Below are positions 47,794 to 57,206 of a DNA stretch of 64,000 nucleotides, one piece after another. How positions within the stretch are numbered: position 1 is the stretch's first letter; every line of letters begins with the position of its first letter. Source of the stretch: a gamma proteobacterium HTCC2207 (lineage in GTDB: Bacteria; Pseudomonadota; Gammaproteobacteria; Pseudomonadales; Porticoccaceae); NCBI GenBank assembly GCA_000153445.1, contig CH672399.1, positions 237,580 through 301,579 on the forward strand, read 5' to 3'. The translations under genes and the position numbers were made by a program. Under the pieces are notes generated by a model. That model saw only the letters and a list, made by a program, of their open reading frames with translations. It was not told the DNA's origin and did not search any database.

Positions 47794-49158
47794 ATGACCA
47801 AAAACCGAACTACCCAACAATGGCAAGATCTAGATACGCAGCGGCATCTGCATCCCTTTACTGATTTTGATCAGTATGCGAAGAAGCCTGGGCACATTAT
47901 TAACCGTGCTGAGCATATCTATATCTACGACACCGACGACAATCAGATACTCGATGGGATGTCTGGGCTATGGTGCTGCAGTCTCGGTTACAGCCAACCG
48001 GCGATTGCCGAGGCGGTGAGTCGTCAATTCGAGCAATTGCCCTACTACAATAATTTCTTTCAGTGCAGCAACGCGCCGGCGGTTGAGCTTGCTGAGCGTC
48101 TGGTGGATATGGCACCTGAGCGCTTTACCCATGTGTTTTTTACCGGCTCGGGTTCGGAGGCCAATGACACTAACATTCGCCTGGTGCGGCGCTACTGGGA
48201 TCTGCAAGACAAGCCCAACAAGCGGATTATTATTTCGCGCAAAAATGCCTATCACGGCAGCACCATCGCCTCTGCCAGCCTCGGTGGTTTCAAGTCTGTC
48301 CACCAGCAGTTTGAAACCCTACCCTACGTTGAGCATATAGTGGATCCCAATTGGTTCGTAAATGGCGGCGATCTCAGCCCTGAAGAGTTTGGTCTGCAAG
48401 CGGCGCGAGCACTGGAAGAAAAAATTGATCAGATCGGTGAAGAAAATATTGCCGCGTTTATTGCCGAGCCGATTCAGGGTGCCGGAGGCGTTATTGTGCC
48501 GCCCGACAGCTACTGGCCAGAGGTCAGTCGCATTCTTAAAGCCAGGGATATTCTGTTTATCAGCGATGAAGTGATCTGTGGTTTTGGTCGCACCGGCAGT
48601 CTGTTCGGCTGTCAAACTCTGGGTACAGAACCCGACTTAATAACCTTTGCCAAGGCGGTTACCAATGGCTTCCAGCCGCTGGGTGGCGTTTTAGTCAGCG
48701 ATAAAGTTGCCAGCGTGATTACTGCCAAAGGTGGCGAATTTGCCCATGGTTTTACCTATTCCGGCCATCCGATCGCCTGTGCCGCGGCAATGGCGACATT
48801 AGATATTATGCAAAGTGATAATATTTTCCAAACTGTGCATGATCACAGCGCACCCTATCTGCAAAAGCGCTGGGCAGAACTGGGGCAACATCCGATTGTC
48901 GGCCATACCCGAGGGTTGGGCATGTTTGGCTCCATGGAGTTGGTGCGCAACAAAGAAACCCGTGAACGGTTGGCGCCGGATCAGGTCTCGGGGGGCGTCT
49001 GTCGGGACCTATCCATTGCCAATGGTCTAGTAATGCGCGCCGTAGGCGACTCAATGATTATCTCGCCGCCACTGATCTGCAGTCATGCCGAGATTGACAC
49101 TATTATTGATCGCGTAACTCAGGCGTTAGACCAGACTGCAGAGTACTTCTCGGTATAG
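47794..49158 (+). CDS. Class III aminotransferase (SpuC-like polyamine:pyruvate transaminase)
   Basis: PLP enzyme of about 454 residues from the ATG at 47794; an in-frame GTG lies at 47761. HPFTDFDQYAKKPGHIINRAEHIYIYDTDDNQILDGMSGLWCCSLGY is the class III start. FTGSGSEANDTNIRLVRRYW binds the cofactor phosphate, ISDEVICGFGRTG holds the Asp contacting PLP, and the Schiff-base Lys is in ITFAKAVTNGFQPLGG. Close relatives transfer amino groups from putrescine, beta-alanine or taurine to pyruvate. Position opposite the glutamine-synthetase-like gene favours polyamines. Confidence 0.87.
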   Translation: MTKNRTTQQWQDLDTQRHLHPFTDFDQYAKKPGHIINRAEHIYIYDTDDNQILDGMSGLWCCSLGYSQPAIAEAVSRQFEQLPYYNNFFQCSNAPAVELAERLVDMAPERFTHVFFTGSGSEANDTNIRLVRRYWDLQDKPNKRIIISRKNAYHGSTIASASLGGFKSVHQQFETLPYVEHIVDPNWFVNGGDLSPEEFGLQAARALEEKIDQIGEENIAAFIAEPIQGAGGVIVPPDSYWPEVSRILKARDILFISDEVICGFGRTGSLFGCQTLGTEPDLITFAKAVTNGFQPLGGVLVSDKVASVITAKGGEFAHGFTYSGHPIACAAAMATLDIMQSDNIFQTVHDHSAPYLQKRWAELGQHPIVGHTRGLGMFGSMELVRNKETRERLAPDQVSGGVCRDLSIANGLVMRAVGDSMIISPPLICSHAEIDTIIDRVTQALDQTAEYFSV

Positions 49159-49386
49159 AGTCCGGCCTGCGCCAGCAGCCTTATGCGCCTTATTGGCACC
49201 ATTCTGCTGTCAAACAAACATTTAGTCGTACCAGGCTGCCGAGAAAGGTAGATAGATCGCTGCCGTGCTGGTAAGTTAGAGGCCTTCTGCGCAGGGGGCG
49301 CGGAGGTCGCTAGCGCACACTGCGTCGATTTGGATTGCAGTTAAAGTAAGCTTCTCGAGATCTAAAAAATAATAACTGAGACATAT

Positions 49387-50853
49387 ATGAACAGACCTCT
49401 GGTAAAACCCAGCCTTGTCGACGCCCTAATTCCCGTTATCCTATTGATCGCCATGCTCGCCGGCACTGTGTATGTGTTCGGTCTCGACTCCTCTGGACCC
49501 AATCAAGTGGCCCTGTCTTTGGCTGCTGCGATAGCCGCGCTAATCGGCATCAAGAATGGTTTGAGTTGGAAGGACATAGAGCAGGGCATGATCGACACCA
49601 TTACTGTGTCACTGCCGGCAATCCTTATTCTGTTTATGGTCGGCGCCCTGATCGGCAGCTGGATTCTCGCTGGTACGGTACCGAGCATGATCTACTACGG
49701 CGTTGAAATTATGTCGCCGGACTACTTTTATATGACCTGCTGTCTGGTCTGCGCCCTGATCGGGTTTAGTGTTGGCAGCTCATGGACCGTAGCGGGAACT
49801 CTGGGCATTGGCTTTATGGGCATTGCCGCGGCGCTGGATCTGTCGCTGCCAATCAGTGCTGGAGCCATTATTTCAGGAGCCTATTTTGGCGACAAATTAT
49901 CGCCACTCTCGGATACCACCAACCTTGCGGCGGCGGTTACCAACAGCGATCTGTTTGATCATATTCAGCATATGCTGTGGACCACTATCCCGAGTTTCAT
50001 TATTGCCTTAGCACTCTTTTTTATTCTCGGTATGGGCAGTGATATCAATGTCAAAGTAGATGATATTGAGATTCTTCAGGCTGCGATGCAGCAAGCCTTT
50101 TTAGTGAACCCCCTGATGCTCGCGCCGCTAGTCATGCTTTTGGTGATGGCGGTAATGCGCAAGCCAGCACTGTCGACACTTATTTGTGGAGTAGTGGCCG
50201 GCTGTGTCTTTGCCGTGGTATTTCAATGGGATGCGGTGATTGCTCTGGCGGCAGACTCAAACCTAAGCAGCTCCGCGGCGATTTTCAAGGGCCTGTTCAC
50301 AGCCATGTTCCTGGGCTTTAGCTCGGCGAGTGGCAACGAATCTATGGATGCGCTGCTGTCTAAGGGCGGTATGGAAAGTATGCTATTGACCATCGGGTTG
50401 ATTATCAATGCCATGGCTTTTGGTGGCGCAATGGCTCGCACCGGCCTGTTGGAACGCATAGTGGAAGCCGCGCTGAGCCGAGTAATATCTGCCGGCGGGC
50501 TGATCACTACGACCATCGGCACCTGTATAGGAACCAACGTTTTGGCTGCCGATCAGTATCTGTCAATTGTGATTCCCGGGCAGATGTTTTCCGACGCCTA
50601 CAAGCGTCGCAATCTAAAAGCCATTAATCTTTCGCGCACTCTAGAGGACTCTGGAACCCTGACATCGGTACTGGTGCCCTGGAACACCTGCGGTGCATTT
50701 ATGTCGGCAACATTGGGCGTCAGCACCTTTTACTATGCGCCCTACGCGTTTTTTAATCTCTGCTGCCCACTCATTGCCATGGTTTATGGTTTTTATCAGA
50801 TTAAGTTGCCGCTGATTACTGAGCCGGAAGCGTCCGCGCCAAACAACGGCTAA
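49387..50853 (+). CDS. NhaC-family Na+/H+ antiporter
   Basis: Membrane protein of 488 residues with about 12 hydrophobic helices. It carries family motifs GSSWTVAGTLGIGFMGIAAAL, ISGAYFGDKLSPLSDTTNLAAAV and GTCIGTNVLAADQYLSIVIPGQMF, with LSRTLEDSGTLTSVLVPWNTCG near the end. The NhaC fold exchanges sodium or an organic cation for protons across the inner membrane. Next to the aminotransferase and receptor genes it could instead move an amine or amino acid; some NhaC-like proteins do. A 228-base gap with no other gene precedes it. Confidence 0.87.
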   Translation: MNRPLVKPSLVDALIPVILLIAMLAGTVYVFGLDSSGPNQVALSLAAAIAALIGIKNGLSWKDIEQGMIDTITVSLPAILILFMVGALIGSWILAGTVPSMIYYGVEIMSPDYFYMTCCLVCALIGFSVGSSWTVAGTLGIGFMGIAAALDLSLPISAGAIISGAYFGDKLSPLSDTTNLAAAVTNSDLFDHIQHMLWTTIPSFIIALALFFILGMGSDINVKVDDIEILQAAMQQAFLVNPLMLAPLVMLLVMAVMRKPALSTLICGVVAGCVFAVVFQWDAVIALAADSNLSSSAAIFKGLFTAMFLGFSSASGNESMDALLSKGGMESMLLTIGLIINAMAFGGAMARTGLLERIVEAALSRVISAGGLITTTIGTCIGTNVLAADQYLSIVIPGQMFSDAYKRRNLKAINLSRTLEDSGTLTSVLVPWNTCGAFMSATLGVSTFYYAPYAFFNLCCPLIAMVYGFYQIKLPLITEPEASAPNNG

Positions 50854-50894
50854 GCTATTTTGATAAATCCCGCAAAAGAGCTGTATCAATAAAT

Positions 50895-51824
50895 ATGTTG
50901 CCTAGAGCTTGCAGATCAACAGTTCGACTTCGCATCGCGTTGAGCCTTTTTACTCTGCCGGCATTGGCCTTTGGGCAACCCGATAAACAGCCGTTTGATG
51001 GTCAGCTGGCTATGGAGCATATAGCTCAGCAGGTCAGCTTTGGGCCCCGCACAGCGGACTATGCCGGCAAACAAAAAACCCTTACCTATATTCAGCAGTT
51101 ATTGGAACCCGAGGCCGACCAGGTTCTGGTGCAATCATTTAAGTCTTATGGATTGGTCGGCAACAATCTCTGGGCGAGCTTTTATGGCACCGACTCAAAG
51201 CAGACTAACCACCGCCGAATTATGCTCGCGGCACACTGGGACACTCGCCCTATCGCCGAGCACGACAGTGTTCCAGCGAAACGCGCAGAGCCAGTGATTG
51301 GCGCCAATGACGGTGCTTCAGGAGTCGCGGTATTACTTGAGATCGCACGACTGCTGAGTGAAAAGCGCGCGCCAGCTACTATAGATCTGGTATTTTTTGA
51401 TCTCGAGGATATGGGCAATATCGACAACCTGCCCTTCTCGATTGGTGCTACAGAGTTTGTCCGAAAAAATCCATTTTATCGCCCCAATGCTGGTGTGGTG
51501 GTGGATATGGTTTGCGACAGAGAACTGGAGATTCCCCTTGAACGCTTCTCCCGAGACGGCGCTAAAGACCTGCAAGATCAAATTTGGCGTATTGCTCGCT
51601 CTCAGGGAGCCACCGCATTTAAGGATCGCAAAGGCACTTATATCGAAGACGATCACCTACCTTTTTTGCGCGCCGGACTAGACGTGGTCAACCTAATCCA
51701 CTGGCCATTCCCCAAGTCATGGCATACCAGTGGTGATACTATTGACCAGTGCAGTGCTGACAGCTTGCAGCAGGTAGGCAGGGTGATTGCAGAATTTATC
51801 TATCTTAAACGGGAACCGTTATGA
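50895..51824 (+). CDS. Secreted M28 glutaminyl-peptide cyclotransferase-like
   Basis: Exported protein of 309 residues; a signal peptide ends near LPALAFG-QPD. The zinc-binding M28 core is clear: LAAHWDTRP, GANDGASGVAVLLEIARLL, VFFDLEDMG and the late DDHLPFLRAGLDVVNLIHWPFPKSWHTSGDTID. The order matches glutaminyl cyclases, which turn N-terminal Gln into pyroglutamate and lack full peptidase activity. It overlaps the M20 gene by 4 bases (ATGA), so the two are coexpressed. Confidence 0.88.
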   Translation: MLPRACRSTVRLRIALSLFTLPALAFGQPDKQPFDGQLAMEHIAQQVSFGPRTADYAGKQKTLTYIQQLLEPEADQVLVQSFKSYGLVGNNLWASFYGTDSKQTNHRRIMLAAHWDTRPIAEHDSVPAKRAEPVIGANDGASGVAVLLEIARLLSEKRAPATIDLVFFDLEDMGNIDNLPFSIGATEFVRKNPFYRPNAGVVVDMVCDRELEIPLERFSRDGAKDLQDQIWRIARSQGATAFKDRKGTYIEDDHLPFLRAGLDVVNLIHWPFPKSWHTSGDTIDQCSADSLQQVGRVIAEFIYLKREPL

Positions 51825-53185
51825 AAAATATGTCCGTATCGCGACTGAGATTTTTTTCCGCCTCACTGGTGTTAGCTTTTGGCTTTACTTCTATTAGCTC
51901 CACTACTCATGCTATCGACAGTGAAGAACTTGCCCGCTCCGTAACTCAAGATTACAACGATCGTCTCGGCGCGCTATTTACCCATTTTCATCGCAATCCA
52001 GAACTCAGCTTTATGGAGACCAAAACCGCGAAAAAGCTTGCCGATGAACTGCGTAAAAGCGGCTTCACGGTGACGGAAAAAGTCGGCGGTACCGGCATAG
52101 TGGCTATCTTAAAAAACGGCGATGGCCCATTAGTGATGATGCGCGCCGATATGGACGGCCTGCCGATTAAAGAAAAATCAGGCTTAGATTACGCCTCTAC
52201 AGCAACTCAAAAAGACCCCATTACCGGCAATCAAGTCTCGGTTATGCACGCCTGTGGTCACGATGTGCATATCACCAGCCTGGCCGGCACCGCGCGACAG
52301 ATGTCGGAGCGCCGAGATAACTGGTCGGGTACTTTGATGCTTATTGGGCAGCCGGCCGAAGAGCGTATTCGCGGCGCCAAGGCGATGATGGATGACAACC
52401 TCTGGGAGCGCTTTGGCCAACCGGACTATGCTCTGGCATTTCATGTTGGCGCCGGTATGCCTGCAGGCCTGATCAATGTGCAGGAGGGCTCGCCCTTTGC
52501 CGGTTCGGATAGTCTCGATATTATTATTCACGGTGTCGGCGCTCACGGCGCATCGCCCCATGCGGGCAAAGATCCCATTCTGCTTGGCAGCCAGATTGTT
52601 GTGGCACTGCAAACATTGGTATCGAGAGAATTGCCCCCCAGGGAACCGGGAGTGGTGACAGTTGGCTCTTTCCACGGTGGTACTAAACACAATATTATTT
52701 CTGATCGTGCAGTGTTGCAGCTGACCGTGCGCAACACCAATCTCGAGACCCGCGACACCCTGATCAATGGCATTAAACGCATCGCTGAAAATCTAGGTCG
52801 CGCAGCTGGTCTCCCGGAAGATAAATTGCCCGAAGTCATCCTGACAAAATCCTCGACTCCACCAACGATAAACAATGCCCCTCTGGTGCGACGTTTAAAG
52901 GCCGTATGGCAGGCAGGGCTGGGAGAGCGTCAGGTTGTTTCAATCTCATCCAAAGGTATGGGTGCGGAGGACTTCCCCTACTTTACAACTGAGCCAGCGA
53001 TTCCCAGTGTCTATTTTTCCGTTGGTGGCACCAGCGCCGAGGATTACAAAGCCGCAGCGGCAGGTGGCCCAGCGATCCCATCACATCACAGCCCGCTATT
53101 TAAGATAGACCCCCAGCCGTCGGTTACCCGCGGAGTGCAGGCAACAGTGTTGGCATTAATGGATTTGATGCCGCCCGCGAACTGA
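51821..53185 (+). CDS. Exported M20 amidohydrolase
   Basis: M20D-type metallohydrolase of 454 residues with a signal peptide (LVLAFGFTSISSTTHA). HRNPELSFMETKTAKKLADEL opens the fold. MRADMDGLPI, MHACGHDVHI (metal Asp/His and nearby Cys), GQPAEERIRGAKAM (Glu pair) and the terminal HHSPLFKID carry the metal ligands. Relatives cleave N-acyl or aminoacyl conjugates such as hippurate and indole-acetyl-amino acids. Translational coupling to the glutaminyl cyclase suggests periplasmic peptide or conjugate processing. Confidence 0.9.
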   Translation: MKNMSVSRLRFFSASLVLAFGFTSISSTTHAIDSEELARSVTQDYNDRLGALFTHFHRNPELSFMETKTAKKLADELRKSGFTVTEKVGGTGIVAILKNGDGPLVMMRADMDGLPIKEKSGLDYASTATQKDPITGNQVSVMHACGHDVHITSLAGTARQMSERRDNWSGTLMLIGQPAEERIRGAKAMMDDNLWERFGQPDYALAFHVGAGMPAGLINVQEGSPFAGSDSLDIIIHGVGAHGASPHAGKDPILLGSQIVVALQTLVSRELPPREPGVVTVGSFHGGTKHNIISDRAVLQLTVRNTNLETRDTLINGIKRIAENLGRAAGLPEDKLPEVILTKSSTPPTINNAPLVRRLKAVWQAGLGERQVVSISSKGMGAEDFPYFTTEPAIPSVYFSVGGTSAEDYKAAAAGGPAIPSHHSPLFKIDPQPSVTRGVQATVLALMDLMPPAN

Positions 53186-53210
53186 TCCACTAAAAGGATC
53201 ACCCCAGGCA

Positions 53211-53241
53211 TAGCTCTTTTTTGAGGTCGGGAAAAGAGCTA
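53211..53241. terminator. Palindromic hairpin between convergent genes
   Basis: TAGCTCTTTT and AAAAGAGCTA form a perfect 10-bp stem with an 11-base loop between the convergent M20 and aminotransferase genes. The A/T-rich stem base may let it end transcripts from both sides, but there is no separate T-run. Confidence 0.45.
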
Positions 53242-53281
53242 GAACACTGAACTAGAAGAAAGAGCTTAAGAGCCTAGGCGG

Positions 53282-54397
53282 CTAAATAACCGCTTTCAGA
53301 GATGACAGACAGTAATCAATATTCGCCTGTTTGCTGGCATGACCCATCAGGCCAATGCGCCAAACTTTGCCGGCTAGTGCACCCAAGCCGGCGCCGATTT
53401 CGAGGTTGTAATCAGTCAACAGTTGCGTGCGCACTGCTGCATCATCAACGCCCTCGGGAATAAAGACCGTATTCAGCTGCGGCAGGCGATATGCCTCCGG
53501 AACCAAAAACGAAATACCCATCTGCTCAAGGCCCTGACGCAACAACAAGTGATTGCTCTGATGACGCTCCCAGGCATTTTCCAACCCTTCATCCTGAACG
53601 ATCACTAGCGACTCATGCAGACCATAGAGGCAGTTAACCGGTGCAGTGTGATGATAGGCGCGCTTGCCTTCTCCACCCCAGTAACCCATAACCAAGTTGA
53701 GATCCAAGAACCAGCTCTGCACCTTGGTCTGGCGCTTACTGATTTTTTCCGCCGCGCGCGGACTGAAACTCACCGGCGAGAGTCCGGGAGAGGACGACAG
53801 ACATTTTTGTGAACCCGAGTAGATAGCATCGATCTGCCACTCATCGACTTTTAGTGGCGTGCCCGCGAGAGAGGTCACGGCGTCAACAATCGCAAGACAG
53901 CCATGCTTGCGAGCCAATTCAACCAATGTCTTGGCATCGGATTGGGCACCCGTGGAGGTCTCGGCATGAACAAAGGCCACCAGCACGGCATCCGGGTTTT
54001 GTATCAGTGCCTCTTCGAGTTTTTGCGGGTCTACTGCCTGACCCCAATCATCTTGAACCATGACTGCAACTCCGCCACAGCGTTCGACATTCTCTTTCAT
54101 ACGGCCGCCAAAGACGCCGTTCTGGCAGACAATCACCTTGTCACCAGGCTCAACTAAATTGGCAAAGCAACATTCCATGCCCGCAGAACCCGGAGCCGAC
54201 ACCGCGAAGGTGAGTTCGTTTTTAGTTTGGAAAACATACTGCAGTAGGGTTTTAACTTCATCCATCATGGTGATAAAACTGGGATCCAGGTGACCTACTG
54301 TAGGTCTCGCCATGGCGGCCAATACAGACTCACTAACATCGGAGGGGCCGGGACCCATCAGTATGCGACGGGGTGGATGAAATGAACTGATACTCAT
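53282..54397 (-). CDS. Class V aminotransferase (alanine/serine--glyoxylate type)
   Basis: PLP enzyme of 371 residues. RRILMGPGPSDVSESVLAAMARPTVGHLDPSF is the AGXT-family start. AETSTGAQSD, DAVTSLAGTPLKVDEW and the Schiff-base Lys in YSGSQKCLSSSPGLSP follow, and IGLMGHASKQANIDYCLSSL ends the protein. It transaminates glyoxylate with alanine or serine. It lies 73 bases downstream of the CoA-transferase frame on the minus strand. Glyoxylate handling could connect it to amino-acid catabolism in this region. Confidence 0.92.
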   Translation of the reverse strand: MSISSFHPPRRILMGPGPSDVSESVLAAMARPTVGHLDPSFITMMDEVKTLLQYVFQTKNELTFAVSAPGSAGMECCFANLVEPGDKVIVCQNGVFGGRMKENVERCGGVAVMVQDDWGQAVDPQKLEEALIQNPDAVLVAFVHAETSTGAQSDAKTLVELARKHGCLAIVDAVTSLAGTPLKVDEWQIDAIYSGSQKCLSSSPGLSPVSFSPRAAEKISKRQTKVQSWFLDLNLVMGYWGGEGKRAYHHTAPVNCLYGLHESLVIVQDEGLENAWERHQSNHLLLRQGLEQMGISFLVPEAYRLPQLNTVFIPEGVDDAAVRTQLLTDYNLEIGAGLGALAGKVWRIGLMGHASKQANIDYCLSSLKAVI

Positions 54398-54470
54398 TGA
54401 ATTTTCCTGTTTTGATAATTTTTAAAAAAACCGCTTTTGACCACAGATTGCTATCAGTGGCTGTCCATCA

Positions 54471-55667
54471 CTATCCGTCGCTATCCGTTACTATGCCCGA
54501 GGTTTTTAGATGCTTAATCTGATCATTATCCAAGCCGAGCCCTTGTAATATCTCATCGGTATGACTGGCGATTTCAGGGCCGGGCCACTCGGTTCCACCT
54601 GGCGTATTGCCTAACTTAGGCATCATCGCTGGTATCTTTAAGGGCTCACCATTGATCTCGACCTGCTCAAATAATCCCCGCGCTTGGAAATGACTGTCTT
54701 CCATCATATCCGCGACACTGTAGACCGGTCCGCAAGGGACTCGGTGCTTCTCGAGAATTGCCATAACATCGGCAAGGGGCAAACTGGCACACCAGGTTTT
54801 TAGTACCTGATCGATCTCCGCCTCGTGAACCACGCGCTTAGAATTGGTTGAGTATTTCTCGTCGGTGCCCATCTTTGCATGACCCACTGCAACCATTAGT
54901 CGCGCATAGATTGAATCGCCATTGCCGCCAATAACGACAAATTTTCCATCGGCACAGCCGTAGGTATTGGTCGGCACTATGCCGGTCACCGTGGTACCTG
55001 AGGGCTCGCGGACAACACCGGCGCCATCGTATTCGGGCACCACAGCCTCAAGCAGATTAAACATAGATTCATAGAGGGCAACATCCACTACCTGACCGCC
55101 GTCTCCACGATCACGGGAGCGCAGTGCCATCAAAATACCCAGTACCGCATGCAGTCCCGAAATAGTATCCCCAAGGCTTAGATTGGGTCGCACCGGTGCT
55201 TCGCCGGGGTAGCCATTCACATAGCGGAAACCACTGATCGCTTCGCAGGCCGAGGCAAACCCCGGTTTCACTGAGTAGGGCCCAGTTTGACCATAGCCCG
55301 AAATACGCGCATATATTAGATCCGGGTTATCGGCGCGCATGGATTCGGGGTCCAGCCCCCAGCCTTCGAGTACGCCGGGACGAAAGTTCTCAACCACTAT
55401 GTCTGCAGTTTTTAATAACTGCTTAACCAAATCTCGACCCTCGGGGGTTTTGAGATCCAGAGAAATACATTTTTTATTCCGCGCCAGACTGCGCCACCAA
55501 TGCGAGGTGCCATCTTTGACTTCGCGCCAATTGCGAATCGGATCGCCGCCGGGGGGCTCAACTTTAATCACCTCTGCGCCGAAATAACCTAGCATACAAC
55601 CGGCAAATGGTCCGGCCAGCAGCTGGCCCAACTCAATAACTCTTAATCCCTCTAGTGCTTTGCTCAT
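54471..55667 (-). CDS. Family III (CaiB/BaiF) CoA-transferase
   Basis: About 398 residues from the ATG at 55667, preceded by AAAGG; the frame is open 31 codons further. ALEGLRVIELGQLLAGPFAGCMLGYFGAEVIKVEPPGGDPIRNW is the family start. The catalytic Asp lies in NLSLGDTISGLHAVLGILMAL. Close relatives include succinate--hydroxymethylglutarate and glutarate CoA-transferases. That would fit the gcdH gene at 16080, though the two are 37 kb apart. Other dicarboxylate or hydroxyacid acceptors are possible. Confidence 0.88.
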   Translation of the reverse strand: MSKALEGLRVIELGQLLAGPFAGCMLGYFGAEVIKVEPPGGDPIRNWREVKDGTSHWWRSLARNKKCISLDLKTPEGRDLVKQLLKTADIVVENFRPGVLEGWGLDPESMRADNPDLIYARISGYGQTGPYSVKPGFASACEAISGFRYVNGYPGEAPVRPNLSLGDTISGLHAVLGILMALRSRDRGDGGQVVDVALYESMFNLLEAVVPEYDGAGVVREPSGTTVTGIVPTNTYGCADGKFVVIGGNGDSIYARLMVAVGHAKMGTDEKYSTNSKRVVHEAEIDQVLKTWCASLPLADVMAILEKHRVPCGPVYSVADMMEDSHFQARGLFEQVEINGEPLKIPAMMPKLGNTPGGTEWPGPEIASHTDEILQGLGLDNDQIKHLKTSGIVTDSDG

Positions 55668-55944
55668 CTTTTGGCCTTTCTTTTTATTCTCTAATTCGGT
55701 GAAGAAACTCTTCTCATGCCATGAAATTTTCTGAACCAGTGTATAGACTGTAAAGTGCATAGACTGTAATTAGACGCAGAATCATAACAGAACAATAATC
55801 GCGTCAATAACAGCGTAACTCATAGTGGATATCACTGGAGACTGAAAACAGCCAAGCCAAGGCAATTTACAGACGCTGATTAACGTTATGGAACCGGCAG
55901 CAATATGTCGACTCTAAACTTCCATGTCAACGGGGGAGCCCTAT
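55668..55944. promoter_or_regulatory. Divergent promoter region upstream of the envelope operon
   Basis: About 277 bases between the CoA-transferase start and the first gene of the plus-strand operon. AT-rich, with no other gene. It should carry the promoter of the seven-gene operon; I see no specific operator. Confidence 0.4.
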
Positions 55945-57204
55945 ATGAAGGATAAAGCCAAAGCGACCGAATTATGCCAACTAACTTTAGCTGCAATGGT
56001 GTTTTTCGGTTCAATACTGACTGGCCCCGCTAGCGCTCAATCCGACATTCCCACCTATAAACAAAGCGATCCGGTGGGCGACTATTTAGATGCTATAGAT
56101 GCCGCCGAAGCAGAGCTTAGCGCCTATTCATTAGAACTCTCTGACCTCTACCTAGGCTTGGGTAAATCCCACTTATCAAATCGAGAATACGATCGCGCGC
56201 GCAAGGCATTTCAGCGTGGCATGCAAATCGAACGGGTTAATTTTGGCCTCAATAGCCTGACACAGACTCCCTACCTGATGTCGATTGCCGAAACTGAAAG
56301 TTTTCTTGGCAATTGGGATGAATCGCAAAAAGCGCTAGAAAATCTCTACATAATTAACATTGAGGCCTACGGTGCCCAAGACCCTCGTATGCTTCCGGTT
56401 CTCAATGAACTGCTCGATTGGTATCTTGATGCCTACAGCGACCGCTCAACCAGTGGCGGCTACCAGAACCTGGTTATTTCAGAGAAGCTCAGCACACGCA
56501 TGCAGAGCATTCTCAATCAGACTGACGAACTCAAGGATCCTGCAGCGCCAAAGATGTATCGAAAAATCAGCCATCTGCACTACTTTATTGCCAATCATAT
56601 TAAAAAACATGGCGAGCCCTCCGAGACCGGATTTACTTTTAATGCCTCCTCCACAACCAGCAGCGCCAATAGCACCTCACATATGCACTATCGCCGAGGC
56701 AAGGTGGCCCTGCAAAAGGTAGTGGAATCACTGGAGCTTCAAGAGGACACCCCAGCCTTAGATCAGGCTAGTGCCATAGCCGAACTGGGAGACTGGTATC
56801 TGGTGTTTGGTCAGCGTGCCTCGGCAAATCGAACCTATCAGTTGGCCTACGATTTTCTTGGCGACAGCGAGCAATCAGAGGAGCTGCAAGAATCCTTTTT
56901 CAGTGACGCGAAACTGATTGGATTTACCGATCAGAGCAGTGCAGCTAAGCGTTATGAGAAAGCCAATAACGGCGCACCTGCTGAAGAGCCAATGGAAATC
57001 TCTATGACTATCTCAAGCAATGGTGTGCCGAGGAATGTAGAAATTGTTAATCCGCCAGAGGATCTCGGCAAAAATGTCCGCCGCGCAGTGTTAACCGATA
57101 TCCGCGCCCAGCGTTACAGACCCAGATTAGCAGCGGGTGCGCCGGTTAGCTCTGCTATTCAATTCCCCTACGACATTAAACCCACCACCGAGACAAGAGA
57201 CTAA
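55945..57204 (+). CDS. Exported TPR protein with TonB C-terminal-like domain
   Basis: About 419 residues from the ATG at 55945 (GGGGAG upstream; an earlier in-frame ATG lies at 55924). A signal peptide ends near LTGPASA-QSD. TPR-like helices (LYLGLGKSHLSNREYDRARKAFQRGMQIE and later AELGDWYLVFGQRASANRTYQLAYDFL) fill most of the protein. The C-terminal roughly 70 residues (MEISMTISSNGVPRNVEIVNPP ... RAQRYRPRLAAGAPV) follow the TonB C-terminal pattern. There is no membrane anchor as in true TonB, so it would be periplasmic. First gene of the operon, 2 bases from the next. Confidence 0.75.
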   Translation: MKDKAKATELCQLTLAAMVFFGSILTGPASAQSDIPTYKQSDPVGDYLDAIDAAEAELSAYSLELSDLYLGLGKSHLSNREYDRARKAFQRGMQIERVNFGLNSLTQTPYLMSIAETESFLGNWDESQKALENLYIINIEAYGAQDPRMLPVLNELLDWYLDAYSDRSTSGGYQNLVISEKLSTRMQSILNQTDELKDPAAPKMYRKISHLHYFIANHIKKHGEPSETGFTFNASSTTSSANSTSHMHYRRGKVALQKVVESLELQEDTPALDQASAIAELGDWYLVFGQRASANRTYQLAYDFLGDSEQSEELQESFFSDAKLIGFTDQSSAAKRYEKANNGAPAEEPMEISMTISSNGVPRNVEIVNPPEDLGKNVRRAVLTDIRAQRYRPRLAAGAPVSSAIQFPYDIKPTTETRD

Positions 57205-57206
57205 TA

